Shown: one piece after another, positions 43,515-51,455 of the stretch
How the letters are laid out: the number at the start of each line of letters is the position of its first letter
How positions within the stretch are numbered: position 1 is the stretch's first letter
Assembly (NCBI RefSeq): GCF_038024105.1
Contig: NZ_CP150661.1
Coordinates: 2,251,001-2,315,000 of the forward strand
Direction of reading: 5' to 3'
Length of the DNA stretch: 64,000 nt
Source of the DNA: Polaribacter butkevichii
Lineage (GTDB): Bacteria > Bacteroidota > Bacteroidia > Flavobacteriales > Flavobacteriaceae
Notes under the pieces: model-generated
The model's input: the letters and a program-made list of their open reading frames with translations, nothing else
Told to the model about the DNA's origin: nothing
The model's database searches: none
Translations under genes and position numbers: made by a program

Positions 43515-44621
43515 TTACTCTAACCTAATTTTATATTTCTTAACACTTAATGCAATAAAAAACACTGTCATTCCTAATAAAATTAAAGTTTCTTTCCATA
43601 CATATTCAATTCCAACACCTTTAAGCATAATGCCTTTTATGATGATGATAAACCATTTTGCAGGAATAATGTTACTAATAATTTGTAGCGGTAAAGGCAT
43701 GCTTGTAATAGGAAAAATAAAACCAGATAATAAAATTACGGGTAGCATTAACCCCATTAAAGAAATCATCATTGCAGTTTGTTGTGTGGCCGAAATTGTT
43801 GAAATTAAAATACCTAAAGCCAAGGCTGAAATAATAAATAAAACACTTTCTAAACCTAAGAGCAAAAAGCTTCCCTGAACAGGCATTTTAAATATAAAAA
43901 TACTCAGCAAGACAATTACAATAGCATTAATTATAGATAGAAAAATATAAGGAAACACCTTACCAATAATTACTTGAAATGGTTTTAAAGGTGATACCAA
44001 GAGTATTTCCATGGTTCCTAATTCCTTTTCTTTGGTAATAGAAATGGATGTCATCATTGCAGAAACTAGCATTAAAATAATAGTCATAACTCCAGGAACA
44101 AACATATACACACTTTTTAATTCCGGATTGTACACCATGCGTGTTTCAGGTACAATTTGATAGGCAATTGTAATGTCTTTATTTAACTCCTTTTGATATT
44201 TTTGAAGTATTGCATTTACAAAATTGCTGATGGTATTGGCAGTGTTAGGATCTGTGGCGTCTGTAATAATCTGAATAGTTGCTTTGTTTTCTTTACGAAG
44301 ATTTTTGCTAAAGTCTTTTTCAAAGTTTAAAACAGCTTTTACATGTCCTTTTTTAAAGATAGGTTCTATATCAGCTTCTTTTTCTATAATTTGTTTGATA
44401 CTAAAGTATTTTGAAGCAGCAATTTTATGAATAATTTCTTCTGTAGTAGCATCTTTTGAGTGATCTAAAATAGCAATATCTACATTATTAATTTCGTTGG
44501 TAATTGCAAAACCAAATAGCATAATTTGAGCAATTGGCATCCCGAAGAGGATAAACAACGAGCGTTTATCTCTAAAAATATGGTAAAATTCTTTTTTTAT
44601 GAAGCCTATAAATCTTTTCAT
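43515..44621 (-). CDS. ABC-2 type exporter permease (YbhS/YbhR-like)
   Basis: 368 residues. TM1 near 22-40 (LFILFGMPIAQIMLFGFAI), a periplasmic domain to about 165, and five further helices. Motif ITKEKELGTMEILLVSPLKPFQVIIGKVFPY near 194-224, and LSGFIFPITSMPLPLQIIS near 299-317. Same family as its neighbour; the two would form the membrane dimer of a YbhGFSR-like exporter. The 184-bp gap upstream carries repeats that border an inserted GxxExxY gene. Confidence 0.9.
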   Translation of the reverse strand: MKRFIGFIKKEFYHIFRDKRSLFILFGMPIAQIMLFGFAITNEINNVDIAILDHSKDATTEEIIHKIAASKYFSIKQIIEKEADIEPIFKKGHVKAVLNFEKDFSKNLRKENKATIQIITDATDPNTANTISNFVNAILQKYQKELNKDITIAYQIVPETRMVYNPELKSVYMFVPGVMTIILMLVSAMMTSISITKEKELGTMEILLVSPLKPFQVIIGKVFPYIFLSIINAIVIVLLSIFIFKMPVQGSFLLLGLESVLFIISALALGILISTISATQQTAMMISLMGLMLPVILLSGFIFPITSMPLPLQIISNIIPAKWFIIIIKGIMLKGVGIEYVWKETLILLGMTVFFIALSVKKYKIRLE

Positions 44622-44642
44622 TATTTTATTTCTCTAGCTGAT

Positions 44643-44680
44643 TTCCCGCTGATTTCACAGATTAGCGCAGATTTTTTTAT
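44643..44680. repeat. CGCTGATT-type repeat arm, copy 3
   Basis: TTCCCGCTGATTTCACAGAT is shared with copy 7 at 48021, then TAGCGCAGATTTTTTT. Only one arm is present. It lies next to the direct repeat that starts at 44680. Confidence 0.7.
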
Positions 44681-44781
44681 AATTTTAAAACCCAACATTC
44701 TTATTTTCTAATTTTTCTCCCGCTGATTACGATGATTAACGCTGATTTTTTCTAGAGTTACATATACTTTTTCTGCGAACA
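44680..44781. repeat. Left copy of a ~102-bp direct repeat flanking the GxxExxY gene
   Basis: Aligns without gaps to 45284-45385 (offset 604), with about 92 of 102 bases identical by hand count. Shared blocks include TAATTTTAAAACCCAACATT, GATTAACGCTGATTTTTT and CTAGAGTTAC. It contains the left arm of palindrome copy 4 (44717-44803). Confidence 0.85.
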
Positions 44782-44803
44782 TCTGCGTTATCTGCGGGAA
44801 ACG
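44717..44803. repeat. CGCTGATT-type palindrome, copy 4
   Basis: Outer arms CCCGCTGATTACG (44720-44732) and CGTTATCTGCGGG (44786-44798) pair at 11 of 13 positions; inner repeats GATTAACGCTGATT and CTGCGAACATCTGCG. Confidence 0.75.
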
Positions 44804-44805
44804 TT

Positions 44806-45192
44806 TTACAATCCATTTACTTTTCTAAAAATACCTTTTGTTATATTATCTTCATTAAAATTGACTAATATTCCTAATTTCAATTTTGACAGACTTAAAT
44901 AAGTAAGTACTTGCTTATGATGTAACTTCGCTAATTTTTCTACAGATTTTATCTCTATAATTACTTTATTATTTACTAATAAGTCTAACCTATAACCATT
45001 ATCTAGTATGATGTCATCATAAAATATTGGTAACACAACTTGCCTCTTAACAGATAACCCTTCTTTTTCTAGTTCATAAAGCAAAATAGATTCGTAAACA
45101 GATTCTAACAAACCTGGACCTAATTCATTATAGACTTTAAAAATTGCTCCTCTAATTATATAAGATATTTCATTTTCTGTTTTCTCTTCCAT
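44806..45192 (-). CDS. GxxExxY protein, PD-(D/E)XK nuclease-like
   Basis: 128 residues. The name-giving motif is G27-LL-E30-SV-Y33. The nuclease-like core is GYRLDLLVNNKVIIEIKSVEKL, with D70 and E80-x-K82, the D...ExK arrangement of PD-(D/E)XK folds. Known: the GxxExxY family (TIGR04256; PDDEXK_3) occurs in several copies in many Bacteroidota genomes; no function is established. Here it interrupts an ABC exporter operon between the ATPase gene and the permease genes and is bordered by a 102-bp direct repeat and by several palindromes. This suggests insertion as a cassette, or a role acting on the repeats. Confidence 0.9.
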   Translation of the reverse strand: MEEKTENEISYIIRGAIFKVYNELGPGLLESVYESILLYELEKEGLSVKRQVVLPIFYDDIILDNGYRLDLLVNNKVIIEIKSVEKLAKLHHKQVLTYLSLSKLKLGILVNFNEDNITKGIFRKVNGL

Positions 45193-45210
45193 AACTGTTT
45201 TTTATTTTAT

Positions 45211-45238
45211 TCGCGTAAATCTGCGTTATCTGCGAGAC
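45211..45238. repeat. CGCTGATT-type repeat arm, copy 5
   Basis: CGCGTAAATCTGCGTTATCT followed by GCGAGAC, matching the right arm of copies 2 and 4. It sits 18 bp upstream of the GxxExxY start codon and may overlap its promoter. Confidence 0.65.
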
Positions 45239-45283
45239 ACTTTTTATTTTCGCTCAGCCGTAATTTTTTTCTCATTCTCACTC

Positions 45284-45385
45284 TAATTTTAAAACCCAAC
45301 ATTCTCATTTTCTAGTTTTTCTCCCTCTAATTACGCCGATTAACGCTGATTTTTTCTAGAGTTACTTATACTTTTTCTACGAAAT
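45284..45385. repeat. Right copy of the ~102-bp direct repeat flanking the GxxExxY gene
   Basis: Partner of 44680-44781, about 90% identical and ungapped. Its palindrome (copy 6, 45320-45394) is more decayed: CTCCCTCTAATTACG in place of CTCCCGCTGATTACG, and AAATCTGTGGGA in place of the intact right arm. It ends 14 bp before the stop codon of the ATPase gene. Confidence 0.85.
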
Positions 45386-45399
45386 CTGTGGGATAGTAT

Positions 45400-46128
45400 T
45401 TAACCTCTCGCTAATTTTAAAAACACATCATTCATATTATCAACTTTAAACTGTTCTTTCATTTTTTTCGGAGTATCTAAAGCTTCTATTTTTCCATTTA
45501 CCATAATAGAAACACGATCGCAATATTCTGCTTCATCCATATAATGTGTAGTTACAAAAACAGTGGTTCCTTGATGGGCGGCTTTGTAAATCAATTCCCA
45601 AAACTGACGCCTTGTAATCGGATCTACGCCACCTGTGGGTTCATCTAAAAACACAATTTTAGGGTCGTGAAGTAAAGATACCGAAAACGATAATTTTTGT
45701 TTCCAACCTAATGGCAAAGAACCTACTAATTTTGTGGCAACACTTTCTAAGCCTAATTCTTCAATTAACATAGAAGATTTTTCTTTGATACTTTTTCTAG
45801 ACAAACCATAAATTCCTCCAAAAAAAGTAATGTTTTCTTTCACCGTTAAATCGTCATACAATGCAAATTTCTGACTCATATAACCAATGTTTTTCTTAAT
45901 ATCTTCGGCATGTGTGTATACATCAAAACCAGCAACTTTTGCAGCTCCAGAAGTTGGCTTAGAAATACCAATCAGCATTTTCATAGCCGTTGTTTTACCT
46001 GCTCCATTTGCACCTAAAAAACCAAAAATCTCACCTCTTTTAACATCAAAAGAAATAGCATTTACAGCAGTAAAATCTCCAAATGTTTTGGTTAACCCTT
46101 CTACTTCTATAACATTGTTACTACTCAT
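45400..46128 (-). CDS. ABC exporter ATPase, second type (matches the C-terminal half of YbhF)
   Basis: 242 residues. Walker A GANGAGKTT near 38-46, Q-loop YMSQKF, a non-canonical signature SLPLGWKQKLSF near 138-149 where LSGGQ would be, Walker B VFLDEPTGGVDP near 160-171 and H-loop VTTHYMDEAEYCD. Known: E. coli YbhF is a fusion of two ATPase halves, the second of which carries LPLGxKQ instead of LSGGQ. Here the halves are separate genes. It works with the ATPase at 46203 and the permeases downstream. The GxxExxY insertion follows its 3' end. Confidence 0.9.
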   Translation of the reverse strand: MSSNNVIEVEGLTKTFGDFTAVNAISFDVKRGEIFGFLGANGAGKTTAMKMLIGISKPTSGAAKVAGFDVYTHAEDIKKNIGYMSQKFALYDDLTVKENITFFGGIYGLSRKSIKEKSSMLIEELGLESVATKLVGSLPLGWKQKLSFSVSLLHDPKIVFLDEPTGGVDPITRRQFWELIYKAAHQGTTVFVTTHYMDEAEYCDRVSIMVNGKIEALDTPKKMKEQFKVDNMNDVFLKLARG

Positions 46129-46202
46129 TATTTTCTCTCTTTTCTATCATTAAACACAGTCTTGACATTAAAAATAGTTCCCAACAACGCTCTAACTGAT
46201 AC

Positions 46203-47105
46203 TTATTTTGCCAATTCCATAAAAGTATCTTCAATCGTTGCGGCAGTTTTTTCTATACTGATATTGGTTAGGTTTTTAGACTTTAAAAACGTTTCCAACT
46301 CCGTTGGATTAAAATCTGACCTAGCATCTGTATAATGCACAAATTCACCAAAAGGATACACACTATGATTGTGTTTATACTCCTTTAAACTATTAATAAG
46401 CTGATACATATTATTGGCACCTACATTGTAAATTTGTTTTGGATACTGTTTTACAATGGCTTGTGGTGTATCAATTTCTAAAATTTTACCACTCTCAATT
46501 AATGCAATTCTATCACACAAAGCAGCTTCATCCATGTAGGGTGTAGAAACCAAAATAGTAATCTCCTTTTGCTGTAAACGTTTTAACATTTCCCAAAATT
46601 CTTTTCTAGAAACTGGGTCAACTCCCGTTGTAGGTTCATCTAAAAACAAGACTTTAGGCTTGTGAATTAAAGCACAACACAAAGCCAATTTCTGTTTCAT
46701 CCCTCCAGAAAGCTTACCCGCTCTTCTATTTTTAAAAGGTGCTATTTGAATATAAATATCTTTAATTAAATCGTAATTTTCTTCGATGGTTGTTCCAAAA
46801 ATAGTTGCAAAAAAATCTAAGTTTTCTTCAACGGTTAAATCTTGATACAGAGAAAATTTCCCAGGCATATAACCCACATTCTTCCTGATACTTTTATAAT
46901 CTCTAATTACATCAAAACCCGCAACACTTGCTGTGCCTTCATTGGCAATTAGTAGCGTGGTTAAAACTCTAAACAAGGTTGTTTTACCTGCTCCATCAGG
47001 ACCAATTAATCCAAAAAGTTCACCCGGTTTCACTGTAAAAGAAATGTTTTCTAAGGCTTTTACTTTTTTATAAGATTTTGATATGTTATTAATTGTAATA
47101 CCCAT
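46203..47105 (-). CDS. ABC exporter ATPase, first type (matches the N-terminal half of YbhF)
   Basis: 300 residues. Walker A GPDGAGKTT near 35-43, Q-loop YMPGKFSLYQ, canonical signature LSGGMKQKLALC near 134-145, Walker B VLFLDEPTTGVDP near 154-166 and H-loop VSTPYMDEAALCD, where the usual H is replaced by P (STPYMDEA). The C-terminal 75 residues are an extra domain seen in DrrA/YbhF-type ATPases. Its start codon directly abuts the stop of the adaptor gene. The Pro in place of the switch His is notable and fits a pair with one degenerate site in each half. Confidence 0.9.
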   Translation of the reverse strand: MGITINNISKSYKKVKALENISFTVKPGELFGLIGPDGAGKTTLFRVLTTLLIANEGTASVAGFDVIRDYKSIRKNVGYMPGKFSLYQDLTVEENLDFFATIFGTTIEENYDLIKDIYIQIAPFKNRRAGKLSGGMKQKLALCCALIHKPKVLFLDEPTTGVDPVSRKEFWEMLKRLQQKEITILVSTPYMDEAALCDRIALIESGKILEIDTPQAIVKQYPKQIYNVGANNMYQLINSLKEYKHNHSVYPFGEFVHYTDARSDFNPTELETFLKSKNLTNISIEKTAATIEDTFMELAK

Positions 47106-47999
47106 TTATTCTTGTGTTATCCACATTTCTGCAGGCATCCCTATTTTTAAACTTCCATCGTTTACAACATTCATTTTTACAGCATACACTAACGCAACTC
47201 GTTCTTCTTTAGTTTGAATAATTTTAGGCGTAAACTCTGCTTCCGAAGCAATCCAACTAACAATTCCTTGATACGTTTCCATCGCATCTGCAACATCAAT
47301 TTTAACATCAACTTTTTGTCCTATTTTAATGTTTGCTAATTGTGTTTCACTCACATAAACGCGCAATTCCATGGTACTTAAATCTGCAATTTTATAAAGT
47401 GGTTTTCCAAAAGCAGTAATTTCATTTGGCTCTGCATATTTAGTTAAAACGGTTCCGTTTACGGGATTAATTATTTTACTTTTATGAATTTGATCATCAA
47501 GTTGTTTCAATTGAACATCTATATTTTTTAACTCATTTACAACAGGTGCATTCTGAATTTCTACACTTCTAATTTGACTTTTAATAACATCTATTTCTCC
47601 GGAAACGTCATCTAGTTGTTTCTGCGTACCTGCGTTGTCTTTAATTAAGTTTTCTGTTCTGGCTTTATTAATTTTGGCTGTTTTTAATTTGGAATTTAAC
47701 ACAGAAATTTGTGATAAAACCCCTCTAGATTTTGAACTAATTACAGATTTTGAAACCATTAATTGTTCTCGTTTTAAAGCCAATTGCACAGTATCTATAA
47801 AACCAACAAATTGGTCTTTTTTAAGTTGATCGCCTTCATCAATAGTAAACTGAATCAGTTTTCCGTTATTTTCTGCAGAAATGGTTACTTCTGTTGCTTC
47901 AAAATTTCCATAACCATCTGCTTTTCCATTGTCTTTTCCGCAAGAAAATAATGTTGTAGCAATAATGCTTACTATTAATATGTGAGTGTATTTTTTCAT
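47106..47999 (-). CDS. HlyD-family adaptor lipoprotein (YbhG-like)
   Basis: 297 residues from the ATG at 47999 (MKKYTHILIVSIIATTLFSC); the frame runs 21 codons further upstream into the repeat, but that part is not signal-like. Lipobox FSC|G near 18-20. Lipoyl-like domain with VTISAENNGKLIQFTIDEGDQLKKDQ near 37-62, coiled-coil hairpin about 75-170 and NPVNGTVLTKYAEPNEITAFGKPLYKIADL near 178-207. Known: YbhG/YhiI adaptors connect ABC-2 exporters to TolC. Third gene of the TetR-TolC-HlyD-ABC operon. Confidence 0.9.
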   Translation of the reverse strand: MKKYTHILIVSIIATTLFSCGKDNGKADGYGNFEATEVTISAENNGKLIQFTIDEGDQLKKDQFVGFIDTVQLALKREQLMVSKSVISSKSRGVLSQISVLNSKLKTAKINKARTENLIKDNAGTQKQLDDVSGEIDVIKSQIRSVEIQNAPVVNELKNIDVQLKQLDDQIHKSKIINPVNGTVLTKYAEPNEITAFGKPLYKIADLSTMELRVYVSETQLANIKIGQKVDVKIDVADAMETYQGIVSWIASEAEFTPKIIQTKEERVALVYAVKMNVVNDGSLKIGMPAEMWITQE

Positions 48000-48020
48000 T
48001 TTAGTTCGTTTTTTAATTTT

Positions 48021-48099
48021 TTTCCCGCTGATTTCACAGATTATCGCTGATTTTTTTTGCAAACTTTTTATCTTCGTACATTTGCGAAATTTGCGGCGT
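48021..48099. repeat. CGCTGATT-type palindrome, copy 7
   Basis: TTTCCCGCTGATTTCACAGA begins the left arm and CATTTGCGAAATTTGCGGCG forms the right arm (decayed). It fills the gap between the TolC stop (48102) and the adaptor start. Confidence 0.7.
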
Positions 48100-48101
48100 A
48101 T

Positions 48102-49352
48102 TTACTCTCCTTTTATAGTATTGTAATTTGCTTTTGCTAATTCTATTTGTATTTTATGTTTTAACAAAGTGTTTTCTGCTTCAAATAAATTGGTGAATTC
48201 TGTTGTGTAAATTGATGATGTAATGACCCCGTTTTTAAGTTGAGAGTCTAACGTTTTCAATACCTTTTTACGAAGTGCTATAATCTCTAAATCAGAATTT
48301 ATAAATGCAGTAATTTTTTCAATTTCCTTTTGCTGCTTATTCAATGCTATACGGGTATTTAATTTAAAAATTTCTGTTTCATTTTCTATAAAATCTTTAT
48401 TGATAGCAACCACTTTTTGCTGTTTTTTATTAGTGTTCCAGTCAAAAACATTCCAATGTAATTTAATACCAACAGTGTAAAAAGTTTGAAAAGAATTATC
48501 TAACATATTTAATCCTGGGTTACCGTAACCGCCAGTTGCAAAACCATTTACTTTTGGTAAATTTTGTTTAGAAATAAGCGATTTATAATTATTTACTTCT
48601 TCTTTTTTTAACCTAAATAATTCTAATTCGGGTCTGTTTATTTCGTTTTGCAATTGCGTAAAAATTAAAGGAGTTTCAAATATTGTTAAACTGCTAAAAG
48701 GTTTCCCTACCAAACTAGATAACGTTTCTATGAAAGATAATTTACTGCTTTCAACCTCTATAAATTGCTGTTTAATTTTTAACAATTCTGCTTCTAAAAC
48801 ACTATCTGCAGCAGGTAATAATGAGCCATATTTAATTCCTGATTTTACTTCTTTTAATTTAGTTTGTAACTGAAGTTCTTTTACCTCTAATAATTTTAAA
48901 GATTCTTGCGTTAATAAAATTGAAAAATACAGTTGATTAATTTGTGTTTTTAACTGATATATATTTGCATCAATTTGTTTTTGCTTGGTTTTAAGTTGAC
49001 CTTGTTTTATTTTTAAATTGGCATTTGTTACACCTCCGTTATAAATAAGTTGATTTATAGAAAATGTAGCACGATATTGATCTTTATTTTGAGGCTCAAT
49101 ACTAGACATTGCAACAGGAAGTTCTATTACATCTGATTGATACGTTGCTTGTGCATCAATATTAAATTGAGGTAATTTAGAATTAGAAATAATTTCTGCA
49201 TCTTTTTGATGCTGATTTTCTAATAATTGATGTTGTTTTACCAAAGGATAATTTGTTTCTAATAGTTGATAACAATCCGTAAGCGTAAAACGCTCTTGCG
49301 AAAATGCAGAAACACTAATGCTTACAATTAAAATGAATACTATTTTTTTCAT
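48102..49352 (-). CDS. TolC-family outer-membrane channel of the ABC exporter
   Basis: 416 residues. Signal peptide 1-17 (SVSAFS|Q). OEP-family helices in two repeats, for example PQFNIDAQATYQSDVI near 57-72 and LNMLDNSFQTFYTVGIKLHWNVFDW near 275-299, closing with a coiled segment NTLLKHKIQIELAKANYNTIKGE-like near 394-416. It lies 1 bp downstream of the TetR gene. Distinct from the TolC genes at 38392 and 62617, so each efflux system in the window carries its own channel. Confidence 0.9.
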   Translation of the reverse strand: MKKIVFILIVSISVSAFSQERFTLTDCYQLLETNYPLVKQHQLLENQHQKDAEIISNSKLPQFNIDAQATYQSDVIELPVAMSSIEPQNKDQYRATFSINQLIYNGGVTNANLKIKQGQLKTKQKQIDANIYQLKTQINQLYFSILLTQESLKLLEVKELQLQTKLKEVKSGIKYGSLLPAADSVLEAELLKIKQQFIEVESSKLSFIETLSSLVGKPFSSLTIFETPLIFTQLQNEINRPELELFRLKKEEVNNYKSLISKQNLPKVNGFATGGYGNPGLNMLDNSFQTFYTVGIKLHWNVFDWNTNKKQQKVVAINKDFIENETEIFKLNTRIALNKQQKEIEKITAFINSDLEIIALRKKVLKTLDSQLKNGVITSSIYTTEFTNLFEAENTLLKHKIQIELAKANYNTIKGE

Positions 49353-49353
49353 C

Positions 49354-49977
49354 TTATATTTTTATTGAATTAATGATAAAATCGGCAACAGCTGTTTTAC
49401 GCTCTTCTATGAGTTGCTGAAAACCTTCTTCATCAACCGAAATTAAGCTCTTAATTAATGGTTTCCCTATAAAAGGAAATACATTTAGAGCTAAAATATT
49501 TATAAATAATTGGGCAGCTTTTACCTTTCTGATAGCACCTTTTTCAACCTCAACGGCTACTTGTTTTTTAAATTTTTCAAGGTTTGGAAATCCGTTACTT
49601 TCCTTCATTTTTAAAATAAAATCTGGATTTCTATTTAATTCTTGAATAATAAAATTAGGTAAGTATGGATGCTCTGCTATAAATGAAATATAGTTTGATG
49701 AAAAATTTATCACTTTTTCTTCAATAGTAGAATCATCATTTAAAATGGTGTTTAATTGAGGCGCTAATAATGAAAAGGCATTTTTAAAAACTGCCTCAAA
49801 CAACAACTGCTTATTTCTATAGTAATAATGCAACATCGCTTTATTAATACCCGCTTTATCTGCAATTTCTTGCATACGAGCACCATCCATTCCTTTTGTT
49901 TGAAAAATAGACTTTGCTGCTTCTAAAATTAAACTTTCGGTATTTTCGTTTTTCTTATTTTTCATTATTAACTGCAT
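49354..49977 (-). CDS. TetR-family repressor of the ABC exporter operon
   Basis: 207 residues (a second ATG at 49965 is also plausible). Helix-turn-helix near 28-60 with MQEIADKAGINKAMLHYYYRNKQLLFEAVF. The C-terminal ligand-binding domain (TetR_C type) is about 90-200, with FPFIGKPL. It is the first gene of the operon and sits beside a 16-bp palindrome overlapping its own transcription start, which predicts self-repression. By context it resembles CecR, which controls ybhGFSR in E. coli. Confidence 0.9.
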   Translation of the reverse strand: MQLIMKNKKNENTESLILEAAKSIFQTKGMDGARMQEIADKAGINKAMLHYYYRNKQLLFEAVFKNAFSLLAPQLNTILNDDSTIEEKVINFSSNYISFIAEHPYLPNFIIQELNRNPDFILKMKESNGFPNLEKFKKQVAVEVEKGAIRKVKAAQLFINILALNVFPFIGKPLIKSLISVDEEGFQQLIEERKTAVADFIINSIKI

Positions 49978-49980
49978 AGT

Positions 49981-50004
49981 TTAACCATTTGGTTAACAAA
50001 TGTA
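49981..50004 (-). promoter_or_regulatory. TetR operator and -7 box of the ABC exporter operon
   Basis: Palindrome TTAACCATTTGGTTAA (49981-49996; perfect 7-base arms around TT) lies directly downstream of the -7 box TACATTTG on the minus strand (50004-49997). The expected start of transcription falls inside the palindrome, so binding would block initiation. Confidence 0.75.
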
Positions 50005-50008
50005 CAAA

Positions 50009-50041
50009 AAATAATCAAACCTAGTTATGTTTGATTATTTC
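50009..50041 (-). terminator. Intrinsic terminator of the cytochrome bd operon
   Basis: AATAATCAAAC (50010-50020) and GTTTGATTATT (50029-50039), perfect 11-bp stem, 8-base loop, T-run on the minus strand. It lies 8 bp after the stop of the 103-residue membrane protein. Confidence 0.8.
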
Positions 50042-50048
50042 TATCTTA

Positions 50049-50360
50049 TTATTTTATATACTTTTCTTTATTTAACTTTCTTTTTATCAACTTAATAACC
50101 ACCAAACCAAGAATCCCTCCTATAAATGACGCCATACAATTAATTATAAATAGCCCACTATTAAATGTACCATTTTGCACTATCGATTGTGGGTTAAAGC
50201 CCAATCTACCAAAAGTTTTTATTAAAAAGATACTTCCAAAAACTCCAGAAATGGTATTTCCTACAATGCCAAATGAGTACTTTTTAAAAGCAACACCTGC
50301 GCTAATAGCACCTATGATTCCTATTAAAATACTAATTAAAGAAATTAAAGTTTCTGTCAT
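50049..50360 (-). CDS. Small membrane protein after cydB, 103 residues
   Basis: Not recognised by name. Three or four hydrophobic helices (about 4-25, 31-50, 65-93), Gly-rich (GIIGAISAGVAFKKYSFGIVGNTISGVFGSIF) and a basic C-terminus KLIKRKLNKEKYIK. The GxxxG-rich pattern resembles small GlsB/YeaQ-type inner-membrane proteins. It starts 18 bp after the cydB stop and precedes the operon terminator, so it is expressed with cytochrome bd. It is too large for CydX. It could be an accessory subunit. Confidence 0.6.
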   Translation of the reverse strand: MTETLISLISILIGIIGAISAGVAFKKYSFGIVGNTISGVFGSIFLIKTFGRLGFNPQSIVQNGTFNSGLFIINCMASFIGGILGLVVIKLIKRKLNKEKYIK

Positions 50361-50378
50361 AATAGCAACATTTTTACA

Positions 50379-51452
50379 TTAATGTCCGTAATCCATTTTA
50401 TCAACTTTACCGCCCAATAATCTTTTTTGAACAATAGCGTAAATTACAAGTAAAATAACCCCAATAACACCCCAAGTTAACGCTACGGATAAACCATACT
50501 CTGGCGCAGATGTATTATAGATTGTTAGAGACTCATGGGTATCATTTATAGAAGGTAGAATTACTGGAAATAAAGACGCAAGAGACGATGTAATTCCGCC
50601 AACAATTAACAAGGTTGATAACCAAAAGGCATGAATATCTCTTTTAAGTTTTTTGATAAAAAACAAACCAACCAATCCTATAAAATAAATAATAGGAAAC
50701 ACAATTAGATAAGGTTTATCTATAAAATTATTTAACGAATTAGGGTTTACAATTTGCCACACAAATAATGAAAAAACAGTAAGTATCGCTAAAACAATGT
50801 TCAGCTTAAAAACAACACTTTTTAGTTTTTGATTAATAGATGAATTTGTTTTTAAAACCACCCAATTGGCACCATGAATAGCCAAAGTAATTACAGAAAT
50901 AACACCAATAATAATGGTAAACCAGTCTATAATTCCAGGGGTTTCACTTAAAGGACTAAAACTACTATCCCACAGGGGTAAGAAAAAATAATGTCCTTCA
51001 TGAGCCGAAATTCCGTTTTCTACACCACCTAAATTTACACCTCTAACAATATTACCTAAAGCGATCCCAAAAAATAAGGCTAATAATAAACTAGAAACAC
51101 CAAATGAAGTATCCCAAATATCTTTCCACATTTGATATTTAAATTGGTTTCTAAACTCTAAGCCAATTGCTCTAAAAATAATTAACCATAAAACAATAAT
51201 TAAAGGTAAATAAAAACCACTAAAAACAGACGCATAAAATGTTGGAAAAGCCATAAAAAGCATTCCACCACCTGCAACTAACCAAACCTCATTAGAATCC
51301 CAGAATAAACCTGCAGATTTTGCAATTACTACTTTGTCTTTTTCTTTTTTTGCAAAAAACAGATGAATGATTCCTGCTCCAAAATCATATCCATCTAAAA
51401 TAAAAAATACAGCTAAAACAATAGCAATCATTATATACCAAAATACTTCCAT
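50379..51452 (-). CDS. cydB: Cytochrome bd oxidase subunit II
   Basis: 357 residues, nine membrane helices. Family start MIAIVLAVFFILDGYDFGAGI near 8-28, then SNEVWLVAGGGMLFMAFP near 53-70 and WLIIFRAIGLEFR near 88-100. Partner of CydA in quinol oxidation with O2 reduction, used at low oxygen and under nitric oxide or sulfide stress. It lies 3 bp after cydA. Confidence 0.95.
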   Translation of the reverse strand: MEVFWYIMIAIVLAVFFILDGYDFGAGIIHLFFAKKEKDKVVIAKSAGLFWDSNEVWLVAGGGMLFMAFPTFYASVFSGFYLPLIIVLWLIIFRAIGLEFRNQFKYQMWKDIWDTSFGVSSLLLALFFGIALGNIVRGVNLGGVENGISAHEGHYFFLPLWDSSFSPLSETPGIIDWFTIIIGVISVITLAIHGANWVVLKTNSSINQKLKSVVFKLNIVLAILTVFSLFVWQIVNPNSLNNFIDKPYLIVFPIIYFIGLVGLFFIKKLKRDIHAFWLSTLLIVGGITSSLASLFPVILPSINDTHESLTIYNTSAPEYGLSVALTWGVIGVILLVIYAIVQKRLLGGKVDKMDYGH

Positions 51453-51455
51453 AGT

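Noticed and set aside
43402..43878. Plus-strand open frame of 158 codons over the ABC permease genes
   Set aside because: Antisense shadow of two well-supported permease genes; no promoter or family pattern.
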